64,000 nt of DNA from Maea johnstoni (taxonomy: Eukaryota > Annelida > Polychaeta > Spionida > Magelonidae). The notes below the pieces were generated by a model. The model saw only the letters and a list, made by a program, of their open reading frames with translations. It searched no databases and had not been told where the DNA came from. Shown here one piece after another: positions 1 to 12,500 of this stretch (position 1 is the stretch's first letter; each line of letters begins with the position of its first letter). A program made the translations under genes and the position numbers. Location of the stretch: NCBI GenBank assembly GCA_963942565.1, contig OZ012697.1, positions 27,202,669-27,266,668 on the forward strand, in the 5' to 3' direction.

Positions 1-73
1 GAGTATATTAAGTTCTGAAATCCAACCTACTAAAATGAAATGAATATGTGAATATTACCTGTATCTTTGAAGC

Positions 74-334
74 GTGGTTTTTGGTATAAAACCAGATAAT
101 AAGTGGAAAACTAAGAAGGAGATGCCTACCTCGCTCGACGATCACTCGGATCCGAAGTTCACCTCAACTCACGTAAAATCTCGCACAGACTTGCACACGC
201 CACTGCGAGATGTCAAAATTTTCACTATTTTGCTTTATAATTTATTCCAGTTTCTTGTATTTCCAAGTATTGAGATACTTTTGTTTACAAATAAGATTAA
301 GTTATATTTTAAACGCAAAATAAAGGTTTTGTGA
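74..334 (+). other. possible 3' end of an upstream + strand gene
   Basis: A short reading frame ends at 334 and an AATAAA hexamer lies at 319-324, followed by a GT-rich stretch. This looks like a polyadenylation site just before the LRRC23 promoter. The peptide resembles nothing I recognise, and no splice acceptor clearly starts it. It may equally be non-coding spacer. An opposite-strand leader (donor-like gtaggc near 130) is an alternative I cannot support further. Confidence 0.2.
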
Positions 335-358
335 GTGGTTTCTAAACGACGGCGGCGC

Positions 359-372
359 GTTGCCAAGACAAC
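359..372 (+). promoter_or_regulatory. X-box (RFX transcription-factor site) of LRRC23
   Basis: The sequence GTTGCCAAGACAAC fits the ciliary X-box consensus RYYNYY-WW-RRNRAC at every position. It lies 97 bp upstream of the LRRC23 start codon, in a short GC-rich patch. RFX factors drive cilium genes through such sites close to the transcription start, and LRRC23 is a ciliary/flagellar protein, so position and context agree. Function is inferred; only the match and spacing are seen. Confidence 0.7.
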
Positions 373-468
373 GTTTCATTATCAGGTCATCCGCCATCTT
401 TGAAGTTGGCAATCTGTTGATGCGAAGCGCTCTCCTTTTTGTTTTGGAATTCCTTCCATCCAGATAAG

Positions 469-576
469 ATGTCTGAAAGAGAGGACGATGAGAATTATAG
501 AACTGGAGAAGCAGAAGAGGAATCAGCCGTTGATGAAGGTGGCGAGGAGCAAGAGACAGAAGATGAACATGAAGAG
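469..576 (+). CDS. LRRC23: LRRC23 coding exon 1
   Basis: This exon has 36 codons beginning MSEREDDENYRTGEAEEE, an acidic leader as in vertebrate LRRC23. The donor GAG|gttaga leaves phase 0. The exon's low-complexity acidic composition alone would not identify it; the case rests on its position before exon 2, the X-box upstream and the compatible phase. Confidence 0.7.
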
Positions 577-3500
577 GTTAGAGTTTCTACTACAGTACTT
601 GGTATTTCCAAATCAAAACAAACCACACGTGTTCTTCGGATATGTGTTGACAGGGCGGATGTACATTTGGCAACCAGTGACTAGTTATGTCCATATGTTG
701 TGCTTCACTTTGATGCAAGGAAATGCTATCAGACTATCAGTACTAGCCTACCAGGACAATATGTAGGTTCAAATAGATTCATTAAAAGTTAGAATTAAGG
801 GGCGGACCATTTGTTCTGGGCCTGGGGTGGGGTGTCACTGATAATTTCACTTTGAAAAAAAAGCTACCTGTTTGAAGGGTGGTACCCTCTTCCTCCCCCA
901 TGATAAAGGCAATGGGTCACAGGCTATTATTCATGACCGAATATGTGGTTGTGGGCTTGTGGCCATTACAAACTGCAATAAAAAGGTGAACAAATAAGTG
1001 TCATCTGTTGTGTCTACTTACTATAAGTATAAGTGTTGGGAATCACTCCTGATTTCAATGACTGATCATCAGTCTGTCATTTGTCGATGATCAGTTTTTA
1101 ATCAGAGATGTTTTTGCGCGAACTTGCAGGGACACCAGCGATCGCTGATTAATGTTTATAACTTACGGCCTAAGTCAAGTATCCCGGACCCACCCTATAA
1201 AGGAAGAAAGACTCCATATATATATATACTCATTCCCCCTATAATCTAGCCCCGCAGGGCCCTTACACTATAATATACACAAAGGGCCCCCTATAATCTT
1301 GCCCCGCAGGGCCCTAACTCAATAAATTTACATTATAAACAGATGAAGGACTACGTTTAAGTACTTACCGAGCGGCCAGCCGTCCTATCTGTAGTATCCC
1401 GGAACCCAGGCCCGAACCCAATCTATAGACTGACATGTATGCATAAAAACTAATTAAATTAAATTGAATCTTGATCCTTACCATCGTTTATCCGCATGTA
1501 TACTGTGCAGCTCAGTTCTTTTCCCTGTTTTAAATCCAATTAATTCAAAGGAAGTTTGTATTGCGCTCACGCCTTTAGCGGTCCGCCATGTTTCTTCAGT
1601 GTTGATTTCAAATTTGCACGTGCGTTGATGATGCGACAAAGGGTGACGTCAGCCAACAAGCAGGACGCACCTGCATAATCTGATGCCGTCTAATTGTTGT
1701 GTGTCTGTTTACAAGACATTTCAATTGTGTTGGTGTTTCTAACAATGGAACATGAGCCGGACATTAAGGGTTAGTTTCTTTTCCGTACTATGTTTTCAAA
1801 ATTTGTGTTTTGGCCCTGCGGGGCATGATTCTAGAGGGTGAAATACATCTATCAGATTGATAGAACCCTGCGGTGCCAGAATCAATAGTTTCCATTTAAA
1901 TATTCTTTCGTTTTCTTCCTTATAAGGATGGGTCCGGGATACTTGACTTAGGCCTAACTTACTAACTTAAAGGTTGATGGTAGTGAAAGAAGACCTATGC
2001 TACATAGTGAAAGAAGACTACATATAAGCCTAATATTTTTCTTTATTTCGTAGTTTGTAAATCTATCTTCTTGTCTTAGAAATGTGGAAATTACTTCATT
2101 TGTAGATACTAGGTAGCCACATGAAGCACCATCGCCCTATGGTGTCATGATCGATCATCAAAAGTTGAGATGATCACTTTGAAAGTTGATTATCCTTAAT
2201 GACAACTGATCATCATAATCACACACATGCATACTTGCAATTGTTGAGAAGGGCGGATGTTTTGTCAGGTCTTAAAGGATCAGAGTTAATGGAATTAGAT
2301 GTACATGCCAAATTGACTTTCCCAGGGGTCCAGGGGCATATGCCCCTAGATTTAGCTGTGGGCCCCTAGATTTTTCAGTTATGGGGCCCATAATAGATTA
2401 TGTCTAGAGTATGTCTGCAATTGTCAGTGACTTGACAGCTTTAATCTGTGAAAAGCATACTATGTCTGTATTGTATGGGAGGTAAGCTTGTTGTAAGGTC
2501 TCTTTTAGGGTGAATGTTAATGACTTATGTAGTGTACATTGACTAGTAAAGAATGTAAATATACCTTACACTATATAGGTATACACTGAGACACAGTGCC
2601 TCTGTTTGTTGAGTCTGATACACCACTATCCTCTTTGCAAGTCATTTACTAATGAGAGAATGTGTCGACGTGTTCAGTTCTGAATGGCCCTCAGCCTGGA
2701 TGTAGCAGTATGACATCACTTCCTGTTTCTGATAAGCTCCAAGATGGTGCCTCCATGAACATGCTGAGGCAGTGAATTTGCTGTATTTTGCAAGATACAA
2801 ACTTAAATATCTCAGTCAAATTGCGGAGTACAATTGTAATCAAGGTGTCCTGAGAAAGATGACACAGCTCTAAAACATAACTTTTTTAATTGTGAAGGTG
2901 GAGTTACACTTTAAGAACCAGAAATCCTGTTTTTGACCACTTATTTCTATCAAAAGATCTTTTCGGGCCCCTAGCCAAAAATATACATGTCAGACCCTGC
3001 TTTGCTACATTGGGTGTTGTTGTGCCTTACCAATCAGTGCTACAATACAGTGTTTTCTGTCCTAAACGATTCAATCAAATCAACAAATATTTTATTGATT
3101 TAATATGGAATTGTGATAAATCAGATACCAACGACAGCCCTAGCTAGGCCACAACGTCAGTGCCATATACTTATTGTATGTTGCCTCTGAAATGCCAATG
3201 AGGGCAGTAACATCGATTTTATTGCTTGAGATGTGATATTTTCTTCTCTATATTGTAATTGTAGAAAGTTCCTGAGGTTCCCCTGACCGAGGAAGTTATT
3301 TCTGAATGTCTGTCGCTGCTCTGCAAGACTGGCGATGGTTTGGCTCATGCCTATGTGCGACTGGATGTGCATGACAGGTAAGGCCATGAAATCAAAGCAT
3401 ACACTAACCTCACACATTTCTTTTGGTTTAATTTTTTCCACCTTTTGTCATTTTAGAATGTTCTGTCCATTAACAATAAATCAGCCATTCTATCTTTTCT

Positions 3501-6500
3501 AAAAACATGACTTTAAAAGTTCTGTTCCCACCCCTTCAATGGAGAACATTGAATTTGTAAAGACCTGACCACATCAAAATTTGATGAAAGCGTGAAGAAT
3601 AACTTGGGGGAAATTACCATGTCAAAGGAGATTCTGTCAGACCACTGATTACCTAATTGCTTAGAAGTTTATACAGATTACAATCTGTCATCTCTCCTAT
3701 AATCTGTCCTTTTAATCTGTCACCTTATTAAGTCAAGTTTATATATACATCACAATCAACTATTCACTAGTCAGCGTGCAATATAACCTTGTGCCCTGTT
3801 GCAAGTTCATGGACTTACCCAGGCAGGAGTCAGGGAGTCATTTTGACTCCCAAACATAGTGCTGGGAATCGTGGAAATTTTGCCGCTCGACTGCTCGGCA
3901 AGATCGCCGAACGATTAATCGATTATAATCGATTATTTGGTAGTTTACCTGAGGTAAACTACCACTTGTTTCATAGCGCCCCAAAAACGAAAAAAAATAC
4001 AATTTTACGGCCCAAACTACAGCAGCTAGAAACAAGACAATTTGGACTTGCAATATGTAAGAAATATAAAGAATAAATAAGGACAAAACGAGAACAGAAA
4101 GCTAGTGTGAGGCCACGGAAAATTCAAGAATTACGATGACCACTGATTGCAAGTTCATTGCCCTCATCGCAGCTACCTAATATACACGCAATAACGGCAA
4201 AACTACACATTCATAAAACCAAAAACATTCTGAACTTGCAATCCGTGGTAATAATAAATAAATATAATGAACATAAAAGCCGAAATAAGGATAGAAATCA
4301 ATGTGCGAAATTGCGAAATGTATGAAACTGAATGTGAATACCACGGATTGCAAGACTACTCTACGCATCAATTTCATCCTGAAATAAAGTATCAATGTAA
4401 TGCATACAATGAAGCTGAATCATATAAACATTGTTACTTACCAATTCCGCTGGTTCTGTGAGATTATACACTGTAATCCACTCCAGAAGTGAGAAACAGT
4501 GTATCCTGCCGATCAAGCGTATCTCTCAAAATGGCGGCCGTCTGGTCGTGTTTATTTTCATTATCGCTCGGGAAAAGATCGAGCGATGGATGGCAAGTTC
4601 GATTGATCGGAACTCGGCCCAAAGCGAGCCGAGCAATCGAGTTTGCGATCAATCGTCCCACCACTACCCAAACACCAGATTTTGGGCAAAATGACACCCA
4701 ATTGTATTTTGTAGGATTTTCTGAATTTGTTGAGTCCAAGGGGTACAGTAAATGATGTAGAGAAGCATACATTACTTTGTTTTGTTATGTCAATATATAT
4801 ATAAGGTTGCTATGATCATTCTTGTAAATCGGGTAACTAACTTCCGACCCCCTAAATTTCAAAAATCCTCAATTTTGACCCCCTGTTTCCAAATCCTGGG
4901 TAACACCCTGTGCAAGTTGCAAGTGAATTAGGCAAAAAAAGGCAATTGGGCAAGCAGAACATGACCCTGACTTGCCCTGCTCAGCAAGTAAAGTTTTTGA
5001 ACTTCTATTGCACCCTGTTAATGTAGCTTTAACCTCAAATACAGTTCTTAGCATCGCAATCTTTAAAAATGCTTTGTCTGTTGTTTAGCCAAGGAGCAAT
5101 CAATTCCTGACATTCTAATCTAAAAAAATAATGATATTCGGATATATGAATGAGTGTCAGGGCAGTCCCCTGGTTGGTTATTACTATACTGTAGGCAATT
5201 AAATACTTCTAGCTACTAGTCTATTTACAAAAAACGTATATATGCATACACACATTTATCAAACAATGGATACCATTTTACAGGGTGTTGAGGTGTAATT
5301 CCTCTCTTTTTTCAGAGATCTCAGTGACATCAGTATTTTAAACTCCTTCATCCACCTGCGTTATGTCGACCTGTCTAAGAATAACCTGCGCGACATCTCC
5401 GCGCTGAACTCGCTGACGCACCTGATCACGCTGAAGCTGGACGGCAACCTGATGAGCAGCGCGCGGCTGGAGGAGCTGCCGTACCTGCAGATAGCCAGCT
5501 TCGGCAGCTGCAAGATCAACACCATGGAGGGCATCAGCCACCCCCTGCTGGAGCACCTCATCATCAACTGTAAGAAGTGCTCATGATTAGGGCTGCACAC
5601 CGTTAAGAATTAACGATTTGATATGATACTGATAACTTTGAAACGATACGGTTTCTTAACGGTTTTTTAACGATACCGCGTGGGACGAACTTCTGAAAAA
5701 TAGCCAAACTTTCGTATTCAAACCCTGTTGTTTTTTTCCATGAAATATGATTTCAAATTCTTTGAATAAAACAGAATCGTATATTTGATTATTATGAGTT
5801 TTATTTTGCCATAGAATATTAAATTTGAACGAATTATCCATTAAGAATTAAATACGAAAGTATTGATGCCAATGCCGAGCCGTTGTTTCATTGAATCATG
5901 GCTTAGGAAGTGCTCGGAGCGATGTCAACAGTAAGGTAAGGCAGTTTCCTCATAGCTGCTTTATCGGTTTTTCAAACCGGTTTATTTTGGGACGGTTATC
6001 ATTATCATAAGCCAGCCTAATGATCGGTTACGGTCTGCAACCGGTTTCCGGTGTGCAGCCCTACTCATGATCATACACAGCAGGGTCCTAGCCTGGATTT
6101 AAAAACTGGGTGCCCAAAATTGGCAATTGTAGAGTTTTGGGTGTCCATTTTTTGAATGGGAACACAATACACTTTGATTTTAACCATAAACATGTATAAA
6201 TATATATCAAAATAAGGCATAATATTCCTATACAATGTCATCGGAAATATATGGAGATGGATAGATTCAATTATATGCTTGAGAATGACATATTAAGAAA
6301 TTCCTCTCAAATGAATGTGGGTGTCCTGTGGGGTGATTTTTAGGGTATTGGTGTCCAAAAGATGCCCTGCTGGCTAAGACCATATGATACACAGTCAAAC
6401 TTGCCAAGAAAGACCACTGACAGGAATGAAACAGTTTTTAGATGTTTGGTCTTTACTGACAGCTAGAATAGTATTATAAGCATTTTTCCTCTGTTGGAAA

Positions 6501-9500
6501 TTAGCCTCATAGAGCCTGTACGGACCCAAAACCTTCACTCTTAAATAGATGATAAAGTCCTTTCAACCAGAGCATTTTGTTCAGAAAGTATTTGTAGCAG
6601 AAATGCTTTCACAATTAAGGTGAACGATAGAGTGGAATTTGGTTGTATTATCAAACTTTGTGCAAATCAAGATCTCTAGATTTAAACACCTACAGGTCAG
6701 GGTCTTAGCCAGGATTTCAAAAATGCCTGTCCAAAACAGCTATTTCAAAGTATCTGCCCGTCCAGATTAAGTTACTTATCTACTTCAAATCCTTACACCA
6801 GCTACATATAATAGCCTAGTGTGTCAAAAAGGACAATTTACACTTCAGCTATGTCCTAGAAGATGGTTTGTTAGGAAAATATTTGGTTATTACACCCCAA
6901 AAGTCAAAATTGAAAAATCATCATGGAAAATTTTGCCTGTCCAAACAGGAGGTTTTTAGGAAACTACCTGTCCAAAAGACAGGTAGGACGGGTCCTGTCT
7001 AAGTCCCTGCTACAGGTGTAAATTGAACACTTTCTTTCCCTGGCCCTTCAGTGTTTGTTTTACAGCTGTTGCTCCTCTGTATCTTTATAAAGCAGTGCAA
7101 TGTGGTGAGTTGTAATGATTGCCAGTCATGTCTGATTGTAGCCCGGCCACTAATACTATCAAACCCTAGTAATAACTATAATGTTCTGTGTAATTTAAAC
7201 TGAATGTTTCTCATGTGCTTTTTTTCAGTCAATGAAATCAGGATGATTAAAGGTTTAAACCCCAGCAGTCTGACAAGATTGCATACATTGGAACTGCGAG
7301 GAAATAAGCTGACATCTACGGAAGGATTGAATCTTCCTAACTTAAAAAATCTATTTCTGGTAAGTTTTGGTATGTTCATTATGCAACACCTAACCATACC
7401 AGAATCTATGTGGTTCTCAATCCATATTCGTTTCATCCTAACTTCTTTTTCTCATCAGGGTATGACTTTTGATATAATTTACCTGAATGCCCTTTGGGCA
7501 GGTAGGCAAAAAGAGTGAGTACCCTATGGGATTTCAGAATGCCCCTTGGTGCATTAGCATCTGGAAACAGCATATGTGGCTTGGGGACTGACCGTATCAT
7601 TAGAAACATCATTGCATGGGGAATGTGAACAAAAACCTTTTTTTTCAAAAGTCGTTGTTGTTTTAAGTGACCTGTTATATTCTATTGAATGATCCCTAAA
7701 ATGTTCATATTTTGCTTCAATTGTCCTAGTGGAATAGTGATCTGGAATTACCATCCATCCACCCAAAAAGTCGAAAAATCTGCTCATATTCATTTCTCAG
7801 CTTTTCTTTCTACTCCAATTTCTCTTTTTTTATTTCTCTTGCTTTTTGTTGTTCTTAGTTCACATATTCATCCCAATATTCTGCTTGCTGTGTTTGAATT
7901 GTGTATGTCCTCTCCTCCATCTCCTACTCCTCTTACTTCCTGCTCCTTCCTCTTCATCATCTTCCTCCTCATCATCATCTTTTTGCTCTTCATCATCTTC
8001 TTCCTCATCAACATCATAGTTTTCTTCATCATCTTCCTCATTATCGTCATCATAATTATGATACTTTTCCTCTTCATCATCTTCCTCATCATCATCGTCA
8101 TCATCATTCTTTTCCTCTTCATCATCTTCCTCATCATCATCATCATCCTTTTCCTCTTCATCATCTTCTTCCTCCTTATCTTCTTTCTCCTCTTCTTGTC
8201 ATTGATGTAATTTATTGTCAAATTTCAATTCACTTCAAAAAACAATGAACCAGCACATGAGTATAGTCAAACATGTATTAGTATTTATTGTGACCTTGTA
8301 TGATAATCTCTTTTCTTGCAAGTTTTACCCAAATCATTGAAACTTTTCTTCATCATAACAAACATTGAAACCTGTTCAAAAAGATATAATTCAGATGTTC
8401 TTCACAGTCAAAATTTTGCTCCATGACAACTCTTTGTGAAACATTCATGATTTCCTGTAATGATTGGTTTGGTATTTTGTCACCAGTAGTGCTGGGACGA
8501 TTAATCGAAATAATCGATTAATCGGTCGTTTTGCCATGATTCTGATTAATCGATTATTGAAACAGAAGATCGATCATTTTCGATTATTATTTCTGCTCAC
8601 CTGGTCAAAGTTTCCATTTAAAAGGGGCCTTGCTTACCATGAAAGCCATGCATAAAAATAAAAAATTATTGTATTAAACATGAACTTTGAGTTTCTGACC
8701 ATTTATCATTCAAAATTTAAGGGAAATCGGCCATATATTGGACACTGTTTAGTGGGCATATCAACATTAATAATAATCGATTATAATCGATTAATCGATC
8801 GAAAATTTGGATGATTAATCGAGCTGAAATTTTCCAACGATTCCCAGCACTAGTCACCAGGTGTCTCCTCAGACTGGTTAGTGTATAGATGCCGCAAGGT
8901 GCTGCTGTGAGTGATTTGTTATGGTGAAGTTGAGGTGACTCTCATCCATGGATCTCTATTATACATCATACACACAAGAAAACCACAGCTATGGTACTCG
9001 AAATGCAACCTCCTCACTAGTAGCTCTTCCAAAATGTAATAAATCAATTGGCCAAAAATGCATTTCATACTCAGGGCCCAAAGTTTGGAATGGCTTAACT
9101 GAAGCAATCAGATGTGCACCATCTCTACCTTCCTTCACGTCTCGATACCTAAAAGCAATGTACTGTACTACTTTGTAACCCTGGGGTCCTCAGACTACTT
9201 GTAAACATGCCAGAGGGCCTCAGGGAAGATCCTTACCATTGGACTGAGTTACCCTCTTTAAATAAAGATTATTATTATTATTATTATTTGACAGGGTGGA
9301 AACCTCATCACAGAGATCACAGGCCTGGAGAGGCTGGAGCACCTCACCACATTACATCTCAGAGACAACCAGATAGAGAAACTAGATGGATTTTCAGAGA
9401 ACATGAAACAGCTTCAGTACATAAACCTAAGGTAGAAATGGTATCTCTTTCTTACATCTTTCATTAGTTGGATCTTGAAACAGACAGGGAAAATCTGTAT

Positions 9501-12500
9501 TTAAAATGACATGTTTGTACCATGCTTAAAGTCAGTACAATGTGTTGGTTGAATGAGGGGAATGAAGTATGTTATTGATTTTGGTGAATCTGATTTTCTT
9601 CTGCTCCTGAAATATGTGTGAATGTGTTTTATAGAAAAAGGAGTGTGCTAAAAGTTTGACTGTTTGTATGAGATTACCGATGACTGTGGACTGCATGCTG
9701 TTCTTTTTTCAGCCGCTTAAATCCTCTATCATTGGGTTCCAGCAGTATAGGGCTCAGCGATGCATGGGAAATGGTTCTGTACAGATTATTAAATTGCCTT
9801 TTATTTTTATTTTTAAGGAAACAGTCTGTTAACAGGATGTATAAACATTATTTGAAGTTGTAATAAAACAATGCACTAGTCTGTTGAGTAACGTGAAATA
9901 TCAAAGAGTCATTCATAGTAATTGAAATGGACATCTATGAAGACACAGTCTTTAAGATGCAAGCCATTGGCTATAGAGAGAGTATTAATTGATTCCTGCT
10001 TTTTCAGCTATTTCTCCCTCAGACATGACTTATCATAATGCTCATTGCCTGCTGTTTCCTTAACTACAAGCAAACTGTTGTGACCATGAACAATACACAC
10101 ACACTGACAAAATCTACCTTATCAAAGTACCCATTGTTGGTCATCAACAATTGTCATAGTCATACACTAACAAAATAGCCAATAAGGAACCTGTTGTGAA
10201 ACCAAAGTGACCATGAATACATATATACATTTGTCATCTGTCCATTGACACTATTGTGATACCATTGTAACCAACATTCAACAAAGTCAACAATTACCAA
10301 TAAGAAACCCATTGTAATGCAATACACATTGACCAACAATGCATGCATGTCAGTATGGACTATTGTTTCACTTTGTTGAGTTGATAATGTCAACAGTGAC
10401 ACAATCAAACAATGATCACTAAGCAACTCCATAAACATAGCAACAAATCAGTGTAACAACAGCATTGCGGTGATCCACAGGGGAAATTTTACTTCTACAT
10501 TATTCTCCTCTTGTGCTTTGGTATATATATGTAGCAACCCCTCACAAACATGACTTAAGATGTGCATGTGTGTGTGTTTGCTTTTTTGGAACAAGATTCA
10601 AATTTCAAAGTGGGATATTTGTTGGATTCAGGTGATTTGGAATGCACTGCAAAAAAGGCATAGGTAGGATGTTAGGAGATGCAACAGGTAAGTGCATTGT
10701 AGATATAACATCATCACCCAATGGTCCTTAGCCTACCTTGCTGGAATCAGGCCATATATTTCCAAATTACATGGTTATATCCCTATACTTCAAACAAATC
10801 TGCTGTTTGAATAAGACTTTATAGCATAAAATTATGATTATTGTTGATTGACAGAAACTGTTTGCATGTATTACATTTCATTGTAACAACACTATATATT
10901 ATGCAATGCTTCTTTCTCTGTGTTAGGTCAGTACATTGGAACCTGTTGGCAATTCCAACACCTTAATTACTTTGTTATTGTTTAAAAGTACAAAAGAAAA
11001 ACTTCATATGTTTAACACCTGTATATGCTGACTTTTAGGGGACTTTGGTTTTCAGCTTTCATACATGTTTACTGTGTTTGAATATTTGCTATCTTGATAT
11101 TTCCAACAAAGGGGAAATAGTTGAAGAAGTGTGTGAATCAGCCAATTTAAAGTGCCAAGAAAGAAATGTCTTCAAGAAGAAATGAATGGAGTTGAGATAA
11201 CAGGTCTCAGAATTTTCAAGATGGTACCATTCAACAGTGCTAAGTAAGTTAGATTTGACTTTATTATGCAATGGTATTTATGCAATGGTAGGTAGTTTTC
11301 CCCTTGTTTTGACATGACTGTTGATGGTATGATTTTGATTGGATATGACTTTTGAAGGCATTTATTAGATAATTTTCCCTTGTTTTGACCTGACTGTTAA
11401 TGGTATGTTTGTTATATTTGGTGATTTGGAGATTTTACTTGTTGGATATGACTGTATTTCTGTCATGGGAGGTGATTTTCCCTTGTTTGAATGTGACTGT
11501 TAACGATACGAGTGTATGATTATGGATTTGACTATCTTGGATCTGATGGATTATAGTTGTCTGTGATGAATTTTGTATTGTCTAATTGCAATACCTCAGT
11601 TGGTTATTTGTCTGCAACACAGCTCTGGGGGTTATACTACATGTATACTACATACTACATGTATGTCTGTATTGTATGGGAGGTAGGCTTGTTGTAAGGT
11701 GTCTTTTAGTGTGAATGTAAACGACTTTAATGTAGTGTACATTGACTAGTAAGAATATAACTGTTTATGGTACATCTGTATTGAATGGTGAGTTCACTTG
11801 CTATAAGCTGCCTGATGATGTCATATTTGTAATGTTTGGTAACTTGACTTTTGCTAAGCTTACTATTGATGGTATAATGTTAATGTGTTATGAATTGTCT
11901 AGTTATAAGCTGACTGGCTGACATATGGTAAATGGTAGTGTTGTAACGATCAATCGCCAAGTCGAGCAATCGGTCGGACTGGGCCGAAATTCCGATCAAT
12001 CGACCGGCGAAATGGACAATCGATTTTTCACGATTATTGCTTGTCCACTTCTGTGTGGCCATGTGCGGCACATGGCCACACACGAACACAACAAAACAGT
12101 GCAGTTCTGGTGTTAGGAAACATCAGACGATTTGGTGAAGAAATAATCGTTCACAGTCGATTAATCGTTCGCGAATTTGAACGATTAATCGATCCTAATT
12201 TTTCAAACGATTCCCATCACTAGTAAATGGACGTGTTACACGCTGACTGTTGGTATGCCTATTTTATATGTTAAGTAGACGTGTGATGGAGTGACTGTTA
12301 ATGAAATGTCTCCAATGTATGGAAAGTTGACTATGTATGAGTAGACTGTCCAATATTTAGGTCCGACATGCATACAAATGCGCGAATATTGTACGATGAT
12401 AGCAAGTCTAGAAATTGTCTTCCTACTTTTAAAAATCAGTACTAACTCGCAAATAGGATCACAAACTAGTATCAACTTTTTTGGACGGTTCCGATTCCGT

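Noticed and set aside
7689-8248. Ile/Leu/Phe- or Lys/Met-rich frames
   Set aside because: Low-complexity reading of the TCATC microsatellite on both strands.
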